DNA from: Euglena gracilis
Taxonomy: Eukaryota > Euglenozoa > Euglenophyceae > Euglenales > Euglenaceae
Reading direction: 5' to 3'
Assembly: GCA_900893395.1 (NCBI GenBank)
Contig: CAAHFI011320568.1
Span: 1 to 20,598 of the forward strand
DNA: 20,598 nt
Each line of letters begins with the position of its first letter. The first letter of the stretch is position 1. This document shows, piece by piece, positions 1 through 8,671 of the stretch. The position numbers were made by a program, and so were the translations under genes. A model generated the notes under the pieces. The model saw only the letters and a list, made by a program, of their open reading frames with translations. It searched no databases and was not told the origin of the DNA.

Positions 1-115
1 TGATGCTTCAGGCTTTGACCTTGCATTTTCTGGACATGGGTGGGGACAGGGCAAAATCAGTAGGGGATTTATAATCTTTCTGCTACACTGGGCTACCGCA
101 GGCTGCTATAGCCTT
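1..115. other. Unassigned left edge
   Basis: No feature is recognisable in this short stretch. It precedes the minus-strand coding remnant and may be its continuation, but it shows no motif. Confidence 0.3.
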
Positions 116-960
116 TTACTCTCCCAGACTTGAATTGGCTGCCATAGCCTTTGCCTTTCCCAAAATTGAACTGCAATCCTTAGTGTCCTGTGGGGATGGA
201 AAATGAGACATAGAACGTCTGGAGAAGGCTGTCAAGCCTGCTTGATTCAGAGACCATTGGGCTTTTGTCAACTGCCAAATCTTCTTCTTTTCGCGTACAA
301 CCCGTTGTTCGTTCTTAAGTTGTAACCTGGAATGCTGCACTTCTTCCTCTCCTTTAGCAGCGTCTGCTCCAGCTACAACAAAAAACAATTGCTGTGCCAA
401 TATTTGTTAATCGGCCTCCACACTGCCATACGGGCATGCCACATCCTTTTTCAGGTGTAACATCTTTTCTTGCCATGCCTTCAGCTGCTTGTCCCATTTC
501 CCTTTGCCGTCTGAGCCATGATTATTATCTTCTGCTTCTTACTTTTTTCTCCTGATACCTTGGTGGCTCCCCCAGCACCATTTTCCAGGGCAGTCTCACC
601 CCTTTTTTGACGTGCCAAACGCACGCTGCCAGATCTGGCGCCAGTGCGCCGGTTCCTCCTGCCAGGGGAGCCGTTCTCCGCGCCTTCCTTGTCGTTGTCC
701 TCCTCTTCTTCTCTGTCCCCCCTCCATCGCGTGACAGCTCCGCCCTCGGCGTCATCCCCTTATCTTTCTGCGAACTCTTGTCCAGCAAACTTTCAGCTAA
801 CTTGAACTCCACGTCCGCTGCTCTCTGCCTCAACTCGGTCAGGGGTACCTGTGTACCAGGCAGCCATTCTGCTATGGCACTGTGTACCAGATACAAGGGG
901 CTACGGCCTACAAGCTGGATACGGCCAGGCTACACAGTGGCATGGTTAAACCATAAGACA
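116..960 (-). pseudogene. Decayed minus-strand coding remnant, unknown family
   Basis: I do not recognise this protein. Two minus-strand frames (525-896, 123 codons; 116-400, 94 codons) have the composition of real, charged helical protein. The first opens with a stretch containing LPGTQVPLTELRQRAADVEF and then turns basic (KKRRTTTRKARR). The second has a Lys/Glu/Gln-rich helical part (SRLQLKNEQRVVREKKKIW). The 125 bases between the two frames also read as charged, Lys-rich protein on the same strand. The upstream limit is unclear; protein-like sequence seems to reach about 950. It is no longer an intact gene. It could be a transposon or virus-like open reading frame or a dead host exon. It is separated from the plus-strand LTR element that follows by no visible boundary. 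Confidence 0.4.
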
Positions 961-1273
961 AAGAGAGAACCTCAGAGCTAGCGAAGCTTAGCAAAGTAAC
1001 TGGTTCCTAATTCAAGGTTACAGGGTTTGGTGCTTTGCAATTCCGTTTAGAATTCTGAGGGCGATGTCCCATTTAAATAGAAGTGTTATTCCTTTCTTAC
1101 AAAGCTCCAAAGAGCAAAAGTCACCTTCATATAAAGGACTTCGGTCACACCAATTCCTCTGGCTTGTGTACTTTGCATTCAAAGGGAAAAGGGAAGCAAA
1201 TTTTATTGTTACTCCCCCCTCGGGATTTTCAGGGAGAAAGGGATGAAGCAGAAAAGCAAGGGCGGGACGTGCA
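961..1273 (+). mobile_element. 5' LTR (3' part) of fossil LTR element B
   Basis: The sequence ending in GACGTGCA at 1273 is followed two bases later by TGGTAGCAGA, the same arrangement as in the large gypsy element near 10085 (GACGTACA, then CT, then TGGTAGCAGA). A short stretch around 1205-1225 (GTTACTC...GATTTTCAG) also matches the U5 of that element, so B is a related but distinct family. TATA-like tracts occur at about 1073 (TTTAAATAG) and 1129 (ATATAAAGG), compatible with a U3 promoter. The LTR start cannot be placed: TGTGTACCAG at about 850 and 880 are possible starts but lie inside protein-like minus-strand sequence. Confidence 0.55.
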
Positions 1274-1275
1274 CT

Positions 1276-1290
1276 TGGTAGCAGAATAGG
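1276..1290 (+). promoter_or_regulatory. Primer-binding site, element B
   Basis: TGGTAGCAGA begins two bases after the LTR terminus. It is complementary to the 3' end of an initiator tRNA-Met that ends in TCTGCTACCA. The same site is found in the large gypsy element (10088 and 10157), and its first nine bases recur in the inserted TRIM (17163). Confidence 0.65.
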
Positions 1291-2131
1291 TTTAACGGTC
1301 GAACGACCAAAGAAAAAAACTCAGAAAGAGGCGCCGAGTACGGGCGAGGTGCCTCAGTGGCACAAGTGGCTACGGCTGCATCACAAAAGCCTTTGAGCCA
1401 CCTTTGCTTATCTTTTTGGACCTTTTTTACACAAATGTTGTAGGTAATAATAATTTTTGAAATTTTCTCGATTTCACAAAAAATTCCCAGCTTTCATCAA
1501 AAAAATGCAAAGCGCAAATGTGAACAATGGAAACGCACCTATTAACCGTGCTTTGTCTATAGGTTGGTTGATGGAATGTACAATGCAGACGAAGTCGCTA
1601 CAGCGACAGAAAAGTTTTCTCCACAAGGGGAGGAAGACCAAAGCGCTTTTGCGGTAAACCGCCCCCCCCCCCTACAACAGCCGCTTTCGGCGGTGCCCCC
1701 CCCTCTAAGGGTCTTTCGGACCCAAGCCGCTTCGGCGGTGCCCTCCCCCATCCAAGGGTCTTCGGACCCAAGCCGCTTCGGCGGTGCCCTCCCCCATCCC
1801 AGCGCCTTTGGACTTAAGCCGCTTCGGCGGTGCCCCCCCTCCAAGGGCCTTTCGCACCCAAGACGCTTCAGCGGTTCCCTTCCCCATCCCAGGGCCTTCA
1901 GATCCAAGCCGCTTCGGCGGTGCTCCACCCTCAAAGGGTCTTCGGACCCAAGCCGCTTCAGCGGTGCCCTCCCCCATCACAGGGCCCTTCGGACAACAAG
2001 CCGCTTTGGCGATGCCCCCCCCCTCGATCAACTCTGCTTTAAATGAACTTCAGAACCTCCACCAAAGTTTTGACACATTTTTGTGTGACACCTTGGTGCA
2101 AAACTTCCAGCAGATACAAGAGACTTTCTAA
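1291..2131 (+). mobile_element. Leader and gag-like start of element B
   Basis: An ATGCAAAGCGCA context at 1505 matches the ATGCAAAGCACA start of the large gypsy element's gag (10368) and lies 229 bases after the primer site. Downstream come a Pro/Ser/Ala-rich stretch built on a minisatellite and then a helical stretch (ALNELQNLHQSFDTFLCDTL) ending about 2131. I infer the N-terminal part of a gag protein. The element is cut off here: the next sequence is an LTR fragment of another family, and no capsid, protease or pol is seen. It is broken, with a few disruptions in the surviving part. Confidence 0.45.
1681..2022 (+). repeat. 46-bp tandem repeat (minisatellite), about 7.5 units
   Basis: Seven full units and one partial unit start at 1681, 1727, 1773, 1819, 1863, 1909, 1953 and 2001. 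Unit lengths are 46, 46, 46, 44, 46, 44 and 48 bases. Each begins CCGCTTCGGCGGTGCC or a close variant, followed by a pyrimidine-rich run and a CTTCGGACCCAAG-like end. CCGCTTCGGCGG is self-complementary (CCGC/GCGG), so every unit can form a small hairpin. Confidence 0.9.
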
Positions 2132-2162
2132 ACCGCGAAATATTGCCTTCCTTCATTTTCAT

Positions 2163-2244
2163 CGGACCGGACTTGGATATCCAGGTCGTCCTCCATGCTT
2201 TGCTCTGTTCTTTGCTTCTTGGGAAGTGGGAAAACGGTTTTCAA
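2163..2244 (+). repeat. LTR fragment, plus orientation (R/U5 part)
   Basis: About 80 bases from CGGACCGGACTTGGATATCC to GGGAAAACGGTTTTC match the LTR of the large gypsy element (about 9915-9990). They also match, in reverse complement, the LTR that begins right next to them at 2245. It is a truncated LTR copy lying head-to-head against element C. Confidence 0.75.
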
Positions 2245-2696
2245 TGTACGTCTGCTTCCCAATAACCCTTTCCCAATTCCCAAAGCCCTCTTTTTTGCCT
2301 TGGCGCACCCACTTGGGAACTGAAAATTAGAGTAACAGAAAACTCTTTTCCCACTTCCCAAGAAGCAAAGCACAGAGCAATGCAGGGAGGACGGACTGGG
2401 TATCCAAGTCCGGTCCGGAGATAAGGAGAGAATAAGAATATAAAAGAATACCACCTGAGGGCGGGGCCCTGGCCCAGATGGGCCTTTTCCTTGGCCATGC
2501 AATCTCCAATCTGCACTTTTGTCAGTGAAATCTGAACTTGTCCAAAACTTGATCTTTTCTGCCTTCCAACCTTCCCAGATCACTGGCAAAAGATGAAAAC
2601 AGTACCCAAACTCCACGCAAACAGTACATGACCCATGCCACCTGCAAAGTAAGGCAGCAGGATTCAAATTTGAATTAGGATCTGCGCGAACCTACA
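2245..2696 (-). repeat. Complete LTR of element C (452 bp)
   Basis: Read on the minus strand it starts TGTAGGTTCGCGCAG and ends with CAGACGTACA or a close variant, giving canonical TG...CA ends with TGTA/TACA inverted tips. The last ~210 bases (R-U5) match 9879-10085 of the large gypsy element. The first ~235 bases match 3567-3800. Confidence 0.75.
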
Positions 2697-2710
2697 CCCC
2701 CCTGCTTCAA
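2697..2710 (-). promoter_or_regulatory. Polypurine tract of element C
   Basis: The minus strand reads GAAGCAGGGGGG immediately before the TGTAGG start of the LTR, as expected for the plus-strand primer of an LTR retrotransposon. Confidence 0.6.
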
Positions 2711-3566
2711 GACCTTGTCTGCGACAAGGTCACACAACACCGCTAGGCCAGTGAGCGCTGGGACCCCTGGGTGACGTTGGGCTGCCCTTGCCATCATTGA
2801 TGCCTCAATGACAGAAAAGGTAGTCCAACCGCCCGGGGCATCCCCCCAGAGCCTTTGGAAAAACTGTTCGCAAACTGGTCCTCCCCCCCTTTTTCGACCA
2901 GCTTGCCACAGTAATCCCCAAAGGGTAGGGAGATGGGAACAAACAGACAAATCGGGAGAGAATTGTGATTCGGAGGGGGAAAAATTACAAGGCAGAATGC
3001 AAAGCGAAACCGACGCGATTGTCCACAGCCAAGTTCAATTACCACCACCTCGATGCCAAATTCAACACGGCAGAAGGTTTTCTGCGTAAACGCCCGGATA
3101 ACCACAACCAGAGGTGTTGCAGCCAGCGGCATTTGCCACAGCCGTACGCGGCGATGACCACATTCGACCACCAGTAATTGAAATTGCGCGGCCATCCACA
3201 GCCACAGCAGCAGCAGCCTGCAATGTAAAATCTTCCACGAATCTGTCAAGTCTTACTCCTGCTGGCGGCTGGCGGCTGCAATCTGCTGCCGCCTCCTCCT
3301 TCTCTGGAGTGTTCTGGGCTTGGGCCTGACTCCATCTGTTTGAACTTCTCTATCCAAAGTGGTAATCCCAAATGATGTGTCCAATCTTGGAGAATGTGAT
3401 GCCACAGGCATGGCCATGTCAGACACATTCTTTGACATTTTCTCTCCTTTCAGACTTGACTTCTGAGGTTTGCTGGCCGGATTCCAGTTGCTCTTCTCAG
3501 GCCATTGGCCCCCTTGGTGGCAATCTTGGCTTGTCTGTTTGTACGGGAGCTGTACTGTTTGTGATG
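2711..3566 (-). other. Internal region of element C, no recognisable protein
   Basis: The longest frame is minus-strand 2794-3249 (151 codons), with a hydrophobic Leu/Trp-rich start and Arg-rich middle. I recognise no gag, protease or pol motif on either strand. Around 3245-3300 there is a short GCTGGCGGCTGGCGGCT direct repeat. It is most likely non-coding filler of a non-autonomous element, or a captured host segment. Confidence 0.4.
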
Positions 3567-3800
3567 GCGGGGGCCCTGGCCCAGATGGCCTTTTCCTTGG
3601 CATTGCAATCTCCAATCTGGACTTTTTCAGTGAAATCTGAACTTGTCCAAAACTTGATCTTTTCTGCCTTCCAACCTTCCCAGATCACTGGCAATAAGAT
3701 GAAAACAGTACCCAAACTCCACGCAAACAGTACATGACCCTTGCCACCTGCAAAGTAAGGCAGCAGGATCAAATTTAAATTAGGATCTGCGCGAACTACA
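3567..3800 (-). repeat. Partial 5' LTR of element C (U3 part only)
   Basis: It is a direct repeat of 2461-2696, about 95% identical with roughly a dozen small differences. On the minus strand it starts at TGTAGTTCGCGCAG and stops at the GGGCCAGGGCCCCCGCC stretch. It lacks the R-U5 half present in the other copy. Confidence 0.8.
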
Positions 3801-3821
3801 CACCTGTGGAGAGAGAAGGGG

Positions 3822-5260
3822 TCGAACAGTCGTGCATTGTCGTAACGCCTTTTGGCTGTCCACCAGTCTGGCCTCCAGCGCCACCTTTCGGTGGCGGTTT
3901 CCCATCACCGCCTTTGACAGGGGGCTTGCAGGGTGCAGCCACCCGGTTTGCCTCCTTTCGGCTTCGCACTTCCGGAATAGGAGGCGATGCCTGCGGCTTA
4001 CTCCCAGTATCAGGAGTAGGTTTCGCTGGAGCAGACGGTTAGCGCCTAGGCGAAGCGGGCACCATGACCGCTGGGTCGCGCACGACGCCCCGAGGAGTCG
4101 GTACGCGTTCCTGGGGTGGTTGAGCCGGCCGTCGTCGATCAGGTTCATCCTGTCCGCCGGGGTGTGGTACTGTGATCGTCACCGGAATCGGTGCTTCCAC
4201 AGGCGCTGACACGCCCAGAACCTCTTGTATTGTCCTCGGGACGGCGGAGATCCTGCGCAGTGTCGGTGATCGTGGGGTATCTCCTCCATTTCCATTTCGA
4301 CACCCGGTTAAGGAATTTGATCCTCCAAAACTGCTTGCGGAGGTTCTACCCGAGGTTGATCCTCCGCTACTGGTGCAACACATGTCTCTGTCGGTTGAGG
4401 TTCATCCCCTGGTGGTGGTTGCACTGCTGCCGGAGATGGGGTGCGGGGACACCGACATCTGGTGTCTGCACGACCTCGGCGGCGGAGCTTGATGCTGCTC
4501 CTCCACCTCGTGGTGTTAGTTCTGCAGCCACGGCAGTAATGCACGTGACCACGGCGCCGAGCACACGGCCTCCTAACGAGGTGCGTGCTGTGGGGCTGGC
4601 GGGTTCCTGGAAGATATCCTCGACGACGATACCAGTCACCTCGGCATCAGGTTCAGCCGTCGGGATGGGCGTTTGCAGCCACAGGTATATCCCTGCCGGT
4701 GCTTCGTCTGGCCTCGGCTATGCCGGAGCAGGAAAAGCAGAGTAGAGGATATCCTCCTCGTTCTCGCCTTCCTTCTGAGGGAGTTCCTCGTCTCCACCTG
4801 CCGGTGGACAGACGGGAGCCGCCGCGGGGGCCGTGGAAACTGATCGTTTCCCTGCCACTCGCGGAGCAGAGACGAAGGACACTGCCGCTCCCGTCGGAGA
4901 CGGCGACGCTGCCTCCAGAATGGTGACGGGGGGCTGCGGTCACGTTCCTCCCGCCGCGGAGTCCCGGTGGTGGAAGCGACAGACGCCTCATGTCTCCTTC
5001 GCGCCAGAGGTTCATCCTCCGGGGCGCTGAAGGCGCGCAGATCCTCCAGTGAACGAGGATCTCTTTGGGGTGCCATCGGCATCCCTGAACGTCCACCAGC
5101 CAGTAAAAAGCCAGCGTGCTGCTGCTGGCACTGTTGGGCCAGGGTGGCGTCCATGATGGCTGCACCCAGGCGTTGGCCGGCCTGTTCGGGCCCAGGAATC
5201 CGCGGTACCGCTTGTCTTCCCAGACCTCGAAAAACCCCTGCTCGAAGTCCTGCACGCACG
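3822..5260 (-). pseudogene. Decayed GC-rich, Pro/Ser/Gly/Arg-rich minus-strand coding remnant
   Basis: I do not recognise this protein. Several overlapping minus-strand frames span the region. The longest is 4636-5259 (207 codons), with a Gln/His-rich and then Arg/Ser-rich composition (DATLAQQCQQQHAGFLLAGG). Others read as Val/Ala/Pro-rich (4367-4639) and Pro/Arg-rich (4039-4383), and the distal part is Pro/Lys/Gly-rich. A competing frame, 4653-5255, begins with plausible helical sequence (DFEQGFFEVWEDKRYRGFLG). The bias is consistent along 1.4 kb, which suggests a single low-complexity protein that has since been broken. It ends against the partial LTR of element C. It may be the gag-like part of another element or a dead host gene. 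Confidence 0.4.
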
Positions 5261-5465
5261 CATATCTCAGACTTGTACTCTTGCGTCAGGCTTGTGCTGC
5301 AGTCAAGGAAAACTTCAATACTTCAATGACTTGAGTTATAGGTTCGAACTTCAGGAACTTGAATAAAGCTTGACCCCACCAGGGGCTTTCAAGACGTGGT
5401 GAATGTGCGATCGAGAAAAAAAAAACAGACACTCACGGTCCACTAATTAGGAATCCCTGGCGAGG
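5261..5465. other. Short unassigned spacer with an A10 run
   Basis: The spacer contains an A10 run at about 5416-5425 and no other feature that I can support. Confidence 0.3.
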
Positions 5466-5708
5466 TTGAGATGCACCAGCAACCGCAGGATGAAGCGGTA
5501 TTCTCTCTCCCTGGCTCAGAGGCCAACCCACGCTCATTCTTTACTGCAGGCCGCGAACCGAATTCTTGAATTGGAGACCACACTTCGACGGATTGAAGAA
5601 GACAACAGAGGGCTCGAAGACGAGATCAGGAGGCTGCGAAGGCCGCGCTTTTGGTCTGGTTTGAATGCTTCCTCAAGTAAGCAACATTGTCCCATTCATG
5701 TCAGGTAA
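5466..5708 (+). CDS. Short coiled-coil ORF, function unknown
   Basis: This is an 80-codon frame. Residues about 28-58 (ANRILELETTLRRIEEDNRG, then LEDEIRRLRR) show a clear heptad pattern of Leu/Ile at a/d positions in a highly charged context, i.e. a short coiled coil of leucine-zipper type. Just before the coiled coil, TTCTTTACTGCAG at about 5538-5550 looks like a 3' splice site. The meaningful part may therefore be an exon beginning near 5551 rather than an ORF from the first ATG. No DNA-binding basic region precedes the zipper. The gag proteins in this window also contain coiled coils, so a gag fragment is equally possible. Confidence 0.35.
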   Translation: MRCTSNRRMKRYSLSLAQRPTHAHSLLQAANRILELETTLRRIEEDNRGLEDEIRRLRRPRFWSGLNASSSKQHCPIHVR

Positions 5709-6169
5709 ATCATTGAACTCCATATCTTGTGGACCTTCACAGAAAAAGATTGTTTCGGACGATGTGAAGCCGCCATGAAGGCGTGCTCCCTTCTGCAAAA
5801 GGCACCGTCTTCATACATCCAATTCACGATGCTCCGAATGTGCTTGGTGCATACATCGTGAACGACCTTCTACGGACAACACCTATCCTCCTCGCATCCG
5901 CCCAATGCACGTTGCTGAGCAAGACTCTACGAAACACAATGAGCGCCATCGCTTGACGGCCCTAGCAGACGGCCATTGGAGCCAGGCTACATTGCCAGAC
6001 CACCTTTGTGGGACTGGAATAAGACTCACCAGCACCGAGCGAACACACGCAAGATGGGGTGCAACCATGGTTTTTCTAAACCGTGGTGATCACATTCTCG
6101 ATTTGCCCCACTTTGTGCAACCAACCTACTGCCGAATGACTTCTAGAAGCTAGTGGAGAGAGGCAAGCG
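5709..6169. other. Unassigned interval
   Basis: There are only short frames on both strands (for example plus 5905-6153 and minus 5883-6068), and none has a recognisable motif. No repeat shared with the rest of the window was noticed. Confidence 0.3.
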
Positions 6170-6731
6170 TCATGTAAGATTCCACCAATGGTCACATCGT
6201 TCATGGATGACCCCTAAGTTGTGGGAACTTGCCTCATGAGTCATCTCCGAGAACTTCTGGGGGAAGCTATGTGCAGAGGAGCGGCAGCACAGGTTACACA
6301 ATTCTGTCTGTGGGGCTGACAAACTCAAACTGACATGCCAAATGAACCCGCATGCAGTGGCCTGCGCGTCGGTGATGCCTTCAGCCAGGGCAAGAACCTC
6401 ATGCGGACCAGGGAATTCCAAGCCCGTGTCCCCACACCGACGGACCATAAGGCTGCCAAGGTGCCACAATCCCCTGGATGTGGAGGCCACCGAAACAACA
6501 TTGTCCGGCGATACGGGGCGGTGCAATCCTTTCTCTTAGGGATTGCTCAAAAGGCTGTGTTCCCAACCAGACGAGACGAAGCTGCCCCTGATGGTTCACG
6601 ACCCGGGGATGTCTTCGTGATGAGGTACGATTGCAATGGTCCAGCCGCAATCGGTGTGACGGTCCGCAACCCTCTAGCACCCTCCCGAACGCGATTTGGG
6701 ACAGAGGCCCTTGGAAAATGGCATTAGACAC
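6170..6731 (-). pseudogene. Minus-strand coding remnant containing the GQLRLV module (copy 1)
   Basis: Minus-strand frames 6170-6526 (118 codons) and 6399-6731 (110 codons) both cover a module that recurs at 8683-8840. In each copy a minus frame encodes a conserved segment of the form GQLRLVxLGTQPFE followed by LRxRxAPP. Conservation at the amino-acid level across two diverged copies suggests it was once coding. The distal part (6170-6450) contains FPGPHEVLALAEGITDAQAT and a Cys/His-rich stretch. I do not recognise the family. It lies on the same strand as the tyrosine-recombinase remnant at 9190-9760 and may belong to the same element. Confidence 0.35.
6461..6602. repeat. Dispersed repeat module 2, copy 1
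   Basis: It matches 8683-8840 in direct orientation, roughly 80% by eye, with a short extra segment in the second copy. Shared landmarks are GTGCCACAAT, TTGTCCGG.GA.AC, CTCAAAAGGCTG and GACGAGACGAAGCTGCCCCT. Confidence 0.8.
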
Positions 6732-7322
6732 AAGAGGAGGACAAGATCAAGAAGAATGGTGCTGGCTGCCAATGAAGGGGTGGACGATGGACGTTCATTC
6801 CCTTTGGCTTGGATTGCTACAGGGGCATGGGTTGATGCGGCCCTTGCCTTCATTGGCCATTGCGTACGTCTACTCATGGGGCAGCACGACTCTTGGGAGA
6901 GGCGGGAAACGGAGGCAAACTGCTGGCAGGGCCTGAGCATGGCCCTGGCCAGGGAGTTGACGAAGCAGCTTGCTTGGGACGGTGCCCCGAGGAGCTTGCT
7001 GACGCTGGTGAAACAAGCCTTCATCAACCTCTCTCCGTCCAGTAACGGGGAGATGCAAGCATGCCTCAGCCTCTCAAGCCATGCGATCCGTATGTTCTCT
7101 TCTACGTGTCTCTTTTCTGTGAATTCCCTCTGGATTTTCTGGCTTCAGCGCTTCAAAATAGCACTTTTCTTTAATCCTTCCGCCGGTGCTTCCACCAGTA
7201 AAACCAAAAGCAAGGCATCAAAACAAAGTCTTCCAAGATGTTTTGAACAAAGTATCCAGCTTGTTGCCACCTACAAAGTGAAATGGCAATTTTTTGTGTC
7301 AATTTGCCTTTGCTCTTCCTAA
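6696..7322 (+). CDS. Hypothetical ORF, 208 codons, doubtful
   Basis: This is the longest open frame in the 5.4-9 kb stretch. Codons about 60-110 (LARELTKQLAWDGAPRSLLT) could form amphipathic helices. No family is recognised. The last ~70 codons overlap dispersed repeat module 1 (7107-7351), whose second copy does not conserve this frame. At most the first two thirds could be real coding sequence; chance or a transposon remnant is as likely. Confidence 0.2.
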   Translation: MGQRPLENGIRHKRRTRSRRMVLAANEGVDDGRSFPLAWIATGAWVDAALAFIGHCVRLLMGQHDSWERRETEANCWQGLSMALARELTKQLAWDGAPRSLLTLVKQAFINLSPSSNGEMQACLSLSSHAIRMFSSTCLFSVNSLWIFWLQRFKIALFFNPSAGASTSKTKSKASKQSLPRCFEQSIQLVATYKVKWQFFVSICLCSS

Positions 7323-7351
7323 TTTTTTCTGTTGCCATCCGCCCACCCACT
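7107..7351. repeat. Dispersed repeat module 1, copy 1
   Basis: It matches 8427-8671 in direct orientation, about 80-85% by eye. Shared landmarks are TTTTCTGTGAATTCCCT, CTTCAGCG.TTCAAAATA, CCTTCCGCCGGT, ACCTACAAAGTGAAAT and CTGTTGCCA.CCGCCC. Confidence 0.85.
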
Positions 7352-8426
7352 CAAACCCTACCAGGCAAATCCGGACAACCTACGAAGTTATGCGGCTGGC
7401 ATTGGTCTGGGATTTTGGTCTCAGGGTGGATTTTTTTAAGGGGGTTGGCGCTGTTGAGGAGGTAATGTCCAGCAAAAACCAATTAAAGCGTGGAGCAGCT
7501 GCTGACACCAATCTCAGCCAATACAACACAATCCATGACCCCCCGTGCCCACTCCTGGTCCCACTTGGGAAGCCATCTGAGGAACCTGTGGTTTCCACCC
7601 AGAAACCAGACGTTATCCCAGAAGGCCACACAGAAGCCAGGCTGGCTCGGGTTGCCAATTGTGAATGCCAGGGCAGGGCCCCCTTGAAGCGGCACCTAAA
7701 AAATGACATGGCCAGGAAACAACACTTTCAAAATCCAAAACGGAAATTAAAATTCTGACGATTTGAATCTTTTCGTGACATTCACATGTTGAACTTTCTT
7801 CTGCCTAAAATTGTGCATTGATCTGAGCCAAATCAGGTGCCATTGACTGCCCAAAGGATTTGCAACACAACTAAACAATATAAACTGAGTTGCACAGTGT
7901 GTGGTGTGGCATAAGGGGCTGCTGGCCCAAAAATGCTAAACACCTGTTCCTAACCCAATACAGCACTACATAACTTTGTGACAGGAAATGACCTTTGCAT
8001 TTTGCCTGGTGGGTCCTGGGGCTGCTTGGCCAAAATTTGCTTTTGGAAAGTGCCTCCCAACACAAAATGGTGTGGCAAAAGGGGCTACGTGGCCCGAACT
8101 TTCCTGCAACGGACTCCCAACCCAAACAAAAGCACAAACTGCAGAAAACTGTAAGAGAATCTGTTCCAAATGTTTTTTCAAACATCTAACACCCAGCTGC
8201 AAAATACATCACCAATCTGCAGCATCGGCAGGGTGTCCATCAGCAGTACATACCACAGCTTACTGCTGGTTCTGGAGATTGGTGATCTTCCTTTTCCTCC
8301 AGGAATTCCTCATCCTGCTGCTGGCAGCTCCAGATGCATTTCACTTCTAAATGTCTTTCTTCGATAGTTCTTTCACGGATACTTGAACAACGTGCCTTGG
8401 CAAACAAAAATACCTTATTTTTCTGA
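7352..8426. other. Spacer between module 1 copies; no recognised gene
   Basis: Frames on both strands are short and unrecognised (plus 7294-7758, minus 7380-7709, minus 7871-8185). The only structure found is a degenerate internal duplication, 7901-7965 versus 8066-8130. Confidence 0.35.
7901..8130. repeat. Degenerate direct duplication of about 65 bp
   Basis: Around 7901-7965 and 8066-8130 the pattern GGTGTGGCA.AAGGGGCT, then GGCCC, then CCTAACCCAA (or CCCAACCCAA) recurs with similar spacing, about 165 bases apart. Confidence 0.5.
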
Positions 8427-8671
8427 ATGTCTTTTTTCTGTGAATTCCCTTGTATTTTCTAGCTTCAGCGGTTCAAAATACCACTTTTCTGTTATCCTTC
8501 CGCCGGTACTTTCACCTGTAAAACCCAAAGTAAGGCGTCTAAACAACGTCTGCCAAGATCTCTTGAACACGGTATTCAGCTTATTGCAACCTACAAAGTG
8601 AAATTGCAATTTTTCTGTGAATTAGGCTTTTCTCTTCCAATTTTTGCTGTTGCCAGCCGCCCTCCCACACG
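8427..8671. repeat. Dispersed repeat module 1, copy 2
   Basis: This is the direct-orientation partner of 7107-7351. It runs almost directly into module 2 copy 2 (8683-8840), unlike copy 1, where module 2 lies about 500 bases to the left. Confidence 0.85.

Larger units (their letters stand above)
2245..3800 (-). mobile_element. Fossil LTR element C, internally deleted
   Basis: The element is oriented on the minus strand: a partial 5' LTR (3567-3800), an internal region of about 0.85 kb, a purine tract, and a complete 3' LTR (2245-2696). The shared LTR parts are about 95% identical by eye, so it is relatively young compared with the other fossils here. The 5' LTR lacks its R-U5 part, and no primer-binding site or gag/pol motif is seen inside. 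It is therefore a deletion derivative or non-autonomous member. Its R-U5 is related to that of the large gypsy element. No target-site duplication is visible: the flanks are TTCAA on the left and CACCT on the right. Confidence 0.65.

Noticed and set aside
1681-2022. A CRISPR array
   Set aside because: The units are contiguous 44-48-bp tandem repeats without unique spacers, in a eukaryotic transposon context.
1557-2031. Gly/Ala/Arg-rich minus-strand ORFs (1557-1934, 1705-2031)
   Set aside because: They are shadows of the 46-bp tandem repeat, which is open in several frames because of its composition.
4191-4745. A 184-codon plus-strand ORF in the GC-rich region
   Set aside because: The opposite strand shows the more protein-like, consistently biased composition over the whole 1.4 kb, so this is probably an antisense shadow.
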